Shown one piece after another: positions 58,993-64,000 of a stretch of 64,000 bases of DNA; within the stretch, counting starts at the first letter, position 1; each line of letters begins with the position of its first letter. Origin of the DNA: Daedaleopsis sinensis (Eukaryota; Basidiomycota; Agaricomycetes; Polyporales; Polyporaceae); the NCBI GenBank assembly GCA_033807695.1, contig CM066305.1, positions 3,720,001 to 3,784,000 on the forward strand. The letters run 5' to 3'. The notes below the pieces were generated by a model, which was given only the letters and a program-made list of their open reading frames with translations, made no database searches and had not been told where the DNA came from. A program made the position numbers and the translations under genes.

Positions 58993-61900
58993 ATGGCTTC
59001 CGCGGACGGTTCCGACAACATTGAGACCGCGCCGCCACCGGCGGTGAGCAGTCTTAGGTCGAGATTTGAGAGACTCGCCGCAGACTCCGCCTCGTCCTCC
59101 ACTCTCAAGCCGTCTTCAACTCACCTCGTTCCTTCGAGTCCCCGCCTTTCCGCCAGCCCGATTCCAACAAGTCCGCGTCTTAGAGCGACCTTCGAGCACG
59201 ATCGTGAGCCGTCAGACTCGAGCATACACTCACTTCGTCCCACCACCTCCTCTTCCGACCTCAAAGTTCCTACGAAGCGTCCGCCACCACCTCCACCGCA
59301 ACGACCTCCATCACGCGCACCCTCTCCCGCCATACCCCGAGGCAGTCCGCTTCTTCGACCTGTATCTGATCCACCACAAGCCAGTGTAGACCAGGACATT
59401 TCTGTCGACTTACTTACGGCTACCCCCAAAGCTGCTCTCGCTCGTAGGCCGCCTCCGCCTCCTCCCCAGGAACACCGTTCTTCTGGCGTTTCATCTCTCA
59501 TTAAACAGTTCGGGTGAGTGCTCATCTCTACTACTCAGCGAGCTCCTCGTTACCCCTCGATGGATGGTCCCCGCTGGCCATATACACGACGTGAATATTC
59601 GACGCGGAATCGTACCATCCTGCGCGCCCGAAAAGAAGCCGAGCTCCCCGAGAGGCACGTTCGCGCCCCATATGTCCCGGTGCGCTGTGCTCGCGAGCAT
59701 CATCATCATCGCGTTTCGTGCATTTTGCCATCACGCATCGTCGAATGGCTCTCTGCTTGGCCCGTGTTTCTCCTAAACAGGGCTAAGGACAAGCAGAGAA
59801 TCATCTACCGAATCCCGACGTCCATTCATTGCGTGCGTCAGCGTTCTCATGGATTCTTTGGGCGATTCAACTCGTAACATCTCAGGAATGCTCGCAGCTC
59901 TTTAGATCATCGTGCCCTGCATGCTGCAGTTATATCTTTGTCAGATTGGAATCTTTGCAGTGTTGGGTCTACTGGGACGGGTAGATAGTCTGTTCCCTAT
60001 GTTGTGCGACGCTCGGCATATGTCTGAATCACCCATGGATTGGGCAGCCCCCGATGGAGCTATGGGAATCCCTTAACTATCTGGTGTTCACTGGTACGGA
60101 CGAGAATCGCGACACCCAACCTTTTCAGCGCATGCGTCATCGTTGTCTGGCGTCATGCCAGAACAAGGCCCACTCGGGTTACGATAACTCCAGTAAAGTG
60201 TCAGTCGTGTATCTGACAAATTATCTGCTAGGAACAGCGCTGCACCTCCCCCACCCATATCTCCCAAACCTCCTGTTCGACCTCCAGCCCAGTCAAACGC
60301 GAGTGGACTCCCTACTCAGCCACCCCCAGAACCGCCATATGCGCGTCGCCCTCGCCAGTCTTTCCCTCCGGATTATGTGACTGCCCATCCACCTAATGCC
60401 TTCCTATCCCCTAATGTCTCCGCAGACGGCTATGACCCATTTGACGATGTCCACTCAGACGCAGAATCCACTCCTTCGGCCCCACCCCCTCTGCCCCGGA
60501 GGAATGATACCCTCTCCCGACATACTCCAGAGTTATCTACAGATTCTGCCTCTTCATCTGCTCGATCCAGCAGTAGTCCTGTCTCGAGTGATAACGAATC
60601 CACCTCAGGACCTTCACCACCACTGCCTCTGCCTTCTTCAGGCTATAACTACCCGCGTTCCCCACTTGTCCCTCCCCCTCGTCCACCCCCTCGCCAGAAA
60701 ATGGCGTTGCAAACGACCACTACGTTCTCTACATTTCCTACTCCCCTCAGTGATAGTCCTGTGAACGCCCCCCCTCTCCCAGCACGCAAGACCCCGACGG
60801 ACGATTACCCACCACGCTCATTACCCTTGCGTGAGCAGTCCACGTCAGACCCCGATCCCCAGTCCCTCGCAGGCTCTTCGACACAACCTATACCCGAGAG
60901 GAAGCAGTTTGGGAATCATCTTCCCCCACCGACCCGTACCATCGCCCTTGGAGACAAGCTTCCGCCGCCACGCCGTCTTTCGTCTGGGTCGTCTAGCGAG
61001 TCGGAAGACGAGGATGAGGAGGATACAAGGCTCAAAATTGATCTCCTACCTGATGCTAGTCGAGCCTCACGCCGCCCACCGATTGCCGACTGTCACAAGT
61101 TCTCCGAGTTCCACATACATGTCCCCGCGTATACCGCCAATGCGGCCGTATCTGGACATGCGGTGGCCGTCGTAACACACCACCACCTGCGCATATACGA
61201 CCTTTCCAGGTCCGATTCCCCCATCTGGACCCTCGACTCGAAATCCAACGGCTTTGATATCAAGCTGAAAGACTTCAAGATGACGAGCGTCGAGTTTCGT
61301 CCCTCAGCGAGCCACGACGACCGTGGCTGGCTCCTGTGGGTCGGGACCAAGGAAGGGCACCTCATCGAGCTGGACGCGCGCACAGGCAAAGTGACAGGCT
61401 GGCGCCCTGCGATACACGCGCACACGGTGACGCACATGTTCAGATACAGCCAGTCGATGATCACCTGCGACGGCACGGGCAAAGTGCTCGTGTGGACCCC
61501 CCCGGACGGCCTCGACCTCGACATCAGGACGCAGACCCCACGCGTGGTGCGCGTCGCGGACAAGCAGGAGTGGATGCAGATGCTCGGGGGGCAGCTGTGG
61601 ACCTCGACACGCGACCCTAGCGGGGGCGGCGCCGGGCCCGGCACGTCGAAGGGTCCGTTCGTGCGTGTGTACGACATCTTCACGCCTGGAAGCGTGGGCC
61701 GATCGCTGCTCCCCACCGAGCACCTCGGCGCAGTCACGTCGGCGACGATCCTCCCGGCGCAGCCCGCGCATGTGTATATGGGCCACGAGGGCGGGCACAT
61801 CAGCATCTGGGCGCTGGGCACGAGCGAGACGCCGCCGCAGTGCATCGAGGTCATGAAGGTGTCGACGTCGGACATCCTCAGTCTGGAGGGCGTCAATGCG

Positions 61901-63464
61901 CGACTGTGGGCGGGCACGCGCAAGGGCACGATCGAGGCGTTCGACGTGTCGTCGAAGCCGTGGACGGTCACGAACAACTGGATGGCGCACCAGAAGCTGC
62001 CTGTGCTCAGGATATCGGTCGACACGTGGAGCATGGAGAAGCTCAGCAAGTTGCTCGTGTACAGCGTTGGGCGAGACGAGCGCATACGGTTCTGGGACGG
62101 GCTGCTGGGCATCGACTGGATCGGTGAGTGAGTTCATGCTGAGTGGCCACGGAGTCGCTGACGTCCACACAGAGCAGGAGATGATGAAGCGCGAGGCCGA
62201 GTTCAACACGTTCCGGACCATGACGGCCTTGATCGTCTCGTGGAACGTCGACTCCGCCAAGCCGGACGCGCTCACGGGCACGGCAGAGAACGTGAACTTC
62301 CTGCAGGACGTGCTGCAGTCGATGGACACCCGCCCGGACATCATCGCGTTCGGGTTCCAGGAGCTCATCGACCTCGAGTCGCGCAAGATGGCCGCGAAGA
62401 CGGTGCTCCTCGGCGGGAAGAGGCATCCCGACGGCGTGATGAGCCAGAAGGTGTCGACGTCGTACAAGAAGTGGTACGACCGGCTCACGCTAGCCGTGCG
62501 CCTCGCGATGCCGCCCGACGAGCCGTACTCGATCGTGCATGCGGAGAACCTCGTCGGCCTCTTCTCGTGCATCTTCGTGAAGAACTCGGAGAAGCCCGCG
62601 CTCAGGCATGCGGCGCTCACGACGGTCAAGCGCGGGATGGGGGGCAGGTACGGCAACAAGGTGTGTCTAGTTCTGTGTCGATGGGGGTATGTCACTGAGG
62701 TGGGGGCGCAGGGCGCTATCATCGCACGGTTCGTCCTCGACGATACGTCGGTGTGCTTTATCAACTGCCATCTCGCGGCTGGCCAGCACCATGTCCGGCA
62801 GCGAAACGCGGATGCTGCTGCTATCTTGGAGGACAGGACGCTCTCGCCGGAAGCCGCGCCGCAGGAGGAGATCGTTGCGTACGTGAATGGAGGCGACGGG
62901 TCGATGGTCCTCGACCACGAAATCGTCTTCGTAAGTACTGCCCCTCCCTAATGTTAGGCGCCTATTAATGACCGCTCGCAGTTGAACGGCGACATGAACT
63001 ACCGCATCGACCAGCGACGGGACGCGGTGATCGCGGCCGTCAAGGCAGGCGACCTCGAGCTGCTGCTCGTGCACGACCAGCTGCGGAAGGAGCTCAAGTA
63101 CAACCGCGCGTTCCGGCTGCGGCACTTCAGCGAGGGCCCGCTCGAGTTCGCGCCGACATACAAGTACGACCGGCGGTCGGACGAGTACGACACGTCCGAG
63201 AAGGCGCGCGTGCCGGCGTGGTGCGACCGCGTCCTCTGGCGCTCGCTGCACCCGGAGCACGTCGAGCAGGTGCACTACCGCCGCTGGGAGGCGAACGTGT
63301 CGGACCACCGCCCGATCTCGGCTGCGTTCAGGATACGGGTGCGGCGCGTGAAGACGGAGGCGCGGGCGCGGGTGCGGGCGGAGGCGACGGCGGAGTGGAG
63401 GCACGTCGAGCAGCGGCTGCTGTGCCAGGCGATGCAGTACTACATTGACCAGAAGATGATCTGA
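58993..63464 (+). CDS. Inositol polyphosphate 5-phosphatase with WD40-like N-terminal half
   Basis: Five exons: 58993-59513, 60232-62123, 62173-62660, 62712-62930 and 62982-63464. They total 3603 nt, 1200 aa, phases close. Residues 1-450 are Pro/Ser-rich with poly-proline runs (SH3 or profilin-type ligands). About 460-800 is a WD40-like propeller (GHAVAVVTHHHLRIYDL, VYMGHEGGHISIWAL, YSVGRDERIRFWDGLLG). About 820-1160 is the 5-phosphatase domain with its diagnostic motifs: VSWNVDS, GFQELIDLESRK, LNGDMNYRID, PAWCDRVLWR and SDHRPISA. It hydrolyses the 5-phosphate of phosphoinositides or inositol phosphates and probably acts at membranes or endocytic sites. Fungal and plant enzymes with this WD40 plus phosphatase layout are known. 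Intron 1 is 718 nt, far longer than the other introns (49-51 nt). Confidence 0.92.
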
Positions 63465-63913
63465 GCGGGGAGAGGAAGGGTGAGTGGCTTGCATTTTATG
63501 TCGTGGAAATTGGACTCGTTTAAGATGGATTGATACACATACACACACTACGTTTCTGCCGCACGAACTGTACCGATTTATACCATGTAGCTTATGGACG
63601 GACATCCGTAATATAGACTTTTGGAGTAAACTACTAGCCAAGTCCCTCATATATTGGGAAATGCACAAGTCGATGGTTAGCAACCCGTTACCATGCTCCT
63701 GTAAGTACACATACTGCTGGCTCGCGTTATTTACGTGCTGATGATATCTTTGTAGCATCTATCGGAGGCCTTTTGTGCTTGTGAGACTTAGTCACATCGA
63801 GTGGCCATGCAAGGGCGGTCAAACTACTACTTAGCAGATGGTGGAGACAAAAATTGAGAACATCATGTAGGGGTACAGTAGGGCGACTTTCCATCGTAAG
63901 CTACTAGTAAGTA
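63465..63913. other. Intergenic, convergent 3' region
   Basis: About 450 bp, no gene supported. A CACACATACAC-type short repeat lies near 63535. It probably holds the 3' ends of two convergent transcripts. Confidence 0.5.
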
Positions 63914-64000
63914 TTAAGCATTCGCCGCCTCCGACTCCCCCGCCGAATCTGAGGGTGCACTGGAGTTCGCTGGCCCGTCTGTTCCTGCGTCAGTAGCAGG
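63914..64000 (-). CDS. 3' end of a gene running off the window (tentative)
   Basis: From the window edge, the minus strand reads 28 open codons, PATDAGTDGPANSSAPSD followed by SAGESEAANA, then TAA at 63914-63916. The acidic Ser/Ala-rich C-terminus and codon use resemble coding DNA of the neighbours, but the stretch is too short to be sure. Confidence 0.35.
   Translation of the reverse strand, partial: PATDAGTDGPANSSAPSDSAGESEAANA

Noticed and set aside
1..64000. CRISPR arrays, rRNA, LTR retrotransposon pairs
   Set aside because: I looked for regularly spaced repeats, rRNA-like blocks and long direct terminal repeats and saw none beyond the tandem units listed.

Overview
The window is nuclear DNA of a filamentous basidiomycete, most likely a wood-decay Polyporales species (the family-level placement is inference). 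The evidence is many short introns of about 45-80 nt with GTRNGT...YAG borders, high-GC coding DNA, and the gene content: HET-domain genes, CYP genes with 10 exons, a lineage-typical tandem family of small kinase-like proteins, and mitochondrial PPR proteins. No bacterial, viral, rRNA, tRNA or CRISPR feature was recognised. Gene models below are spliced by eye; where I give exon lists, exon lengths and phases add up to an open frame. Layout, left to right. (1) 820-5209, minus: a complete four-exon PPR gene (1216 aa). Its first third plus about 7.3 kb of upstream DNA is tandemly repeated: unit 1 3532-12491, unit 2 12492-21068, unit 3 from 21069, highly similar to about 22480 and then clearly diverged. 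Units 2 and 3 carry 3'-truncated PPR copies fused to foreign tails. The DNA between the PPR fragments holds no gene I can support, but its PPR-proximal end carries a decayed last exon of the kinase-like family found next door. (2) 23230-31789, minus: six intact kinase-like genes with identical five-exon structure (285-295 aa), all with an altered catalytic loop (HLD-[FI]-V-x-D-N). (3) 32240-36975: a hypothetical gene, a nine-exon MFS transporter with 10-nt and 21-nt microexons, and a small secreted, probably GPI-anchored protein. (4) 39218-46048, plus: two paralogous HET-domain genes; the first has a frameshift relative to the second. (5) 46244-55267, minus: an SDR, an intact P450 (527 aa), a P450 exon relic split by a 1143-bp TIR element (42-bp perfect TIRs, 5-bp target duplication), and a second P450 broken by a 13-nt repeat expansion (+26 nt). 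(6) 55770-63464: a second PPR-like mitochondrial protein (minus), a diverged 251-bp tandem repeat, and a five-exon inositol polyphosphate 5-phosphatase with a proline-rich and WD40-like N-terminal half (plus, 1200 aa). The last 87 bp are probably the 3' end of a further minus-strand gene. How the genes may work together: the PPR proteins and the 5-phosphatase are housekeeping genes that bracket an accessory island (about 5.3-55.5 kb). The island is rich in tandem duplication, gene decay and lineage-specific families. HET proteins act in non-self recognition and cell death in other fungi; the neighbouring kinase-like family with a degenerate catalytic loop could belong to the same kind of process, but that link is inference. 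SDR plus P450s could be a small oxidative (detoxification or secondary-metabolism) group, now largely decayed.
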